From Anaerolineaceae bacterium (GTDB lineage Bacteria; Chloroflexota; Anaerolineae; Anaerolineales; Anaerolineaceae): a DNA stretch of 5,507 nt. Under the pieces are notes generated by a model. The model was not told where the DNA came from, ran no database searches, and saw nothing but the letters and a program-made list of their open reading frames with translations. Where the stretch lies: the NCBI GenBank assembly GCA_003448875.1, contig DLXG01000266.1, positions 1-5,507 of the forward strand, in the 5' to 3' direction. Of this stretch, positions 5,329-5,507 are shown one piece after another (the stretch's first letter is position 1; every line of letters starts with the position of its first letter). Made by a program: the position numbers and the translations under genes.

Positions 5329-5507
5329 ATGAGCGATTTACTACCCACCGGTCACAAAAAGATTGAAGAAATGCGCATGGAGGGAATTGTCAAGCGCTTC
5401 CCCGGTGTGCTGGCCAATGATCATGTTAACTTTGATGTTAAGGCCGGCGAAATTCACGCTCTTCTGGGTGAAAATGGAGCAGGCAAAAGCACGCTGGTTA
5501 GGCAGCT
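5329..5507 (+). CDS. BMP-type (nucleoside) ABC importer ATPase, N-terminal part (NupO-like; runs off the right edge)
   Basis: The first 59 residues of an ABC ATPase. It has the typical sugar/nucleoside importer opening [14 protein letters not shown] (18-31), then [17 protein letters not shown] with the Walker A motif GENGAGKST at 47-55. NupO/RbsA-like ATPases of this class are usually about 500 residues with two fused nucleotide-binding domains; the rest lies beyond the window. The ATG at 5329 gives 14-16 extra residues before the conserved start of the domain and has only a weak TTTGGA site about 10 nt upstream. Met15 (5371) and Met17 are alternatives. It should hydrolyse ATP to drive uptake through the two permeases encoded upstream. 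It is separated from the binding-protein gene by 71 bp containing the stem-loop, so its expression may be lower. Confidence 0.92.
   Translation, partial: MSDLLPTGHKKIEEMRMEGIVKRFPGVLANDHVNFDVKAGEIHALLGENGAGKSTLVRQ

Overview
This is a protein-coding bacterial window with short intergenic gaps, mixed ATG/GTG/TTG starts and Shine-Dalgarno initiation. Iron-sulfur protein coding suggests an anaerobic or microaerobic lifestyle. The substrate-binding lipoprotein has an Ala/Pro/Thr/Gln-rich linker directly after its lipobox cysteine. Together with the style of the other proteins, this suggests an Anaerolineae-like member of the Chloroflexota. That assignment is inference: no rRNA or marker gene is present. 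No tRNA, rRNA, CRISPR array, insertion sequence or phage gene was seen, and no stretch over 300 bases lacks a gene.

Left part (1-958, minus strand): two genes read leftwards. First comes a small protein with four [4Fe-4S] cysteine motifs. After a 74-bp gap comes the N-terminal part of a larger unrecognised protein that runs off the left edge. Only 49 bp separate the Fe-S gene from a divergent plus-strand gene for a tRNA-dihydrouridine synthase (1008-1973).

Right part (about 2007-5507, plus strand): a promoter with an extended -10 drives an ABC importer operon of the BMP/Nup (purine nucleoside-type) family. The order is inner-membrane permease 1 (2105-3184), permease 2 (3177-4109, overlapping by 8 nt), BmpA-like lipoprotein (4229-5257) and the N-terminus of the ATPase (5329 to the edge). 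The lipoprotein would capture the substrate outside the cell, the two permeases would form the channel, and the ATPase would power it. In the best-known systems the order is binding protein, ATPase, permease, permease, so the two halves are swapped here.

The most unusual non-coding signal is in the leader of the binding-protein gene. A 6-bp hairpin there is followed by 15 bases perfectly complementary to the canonical 3' end of 16S rRNA. This lies about 75 nt upstream of the start codon, which has its own strong Shine-Dalgarno. A second intercistronic element, a 14-bp stem with a tetraloop and no U-tract, sits between the binding-protein and ATPase genes. No clearly novel multi-gene system is visible. 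The points worth checking are these RNA elements, the operon order, the altered catalytic-loop sequence of the Dus enzyme, and the divergent Fe-S/Dus pair.
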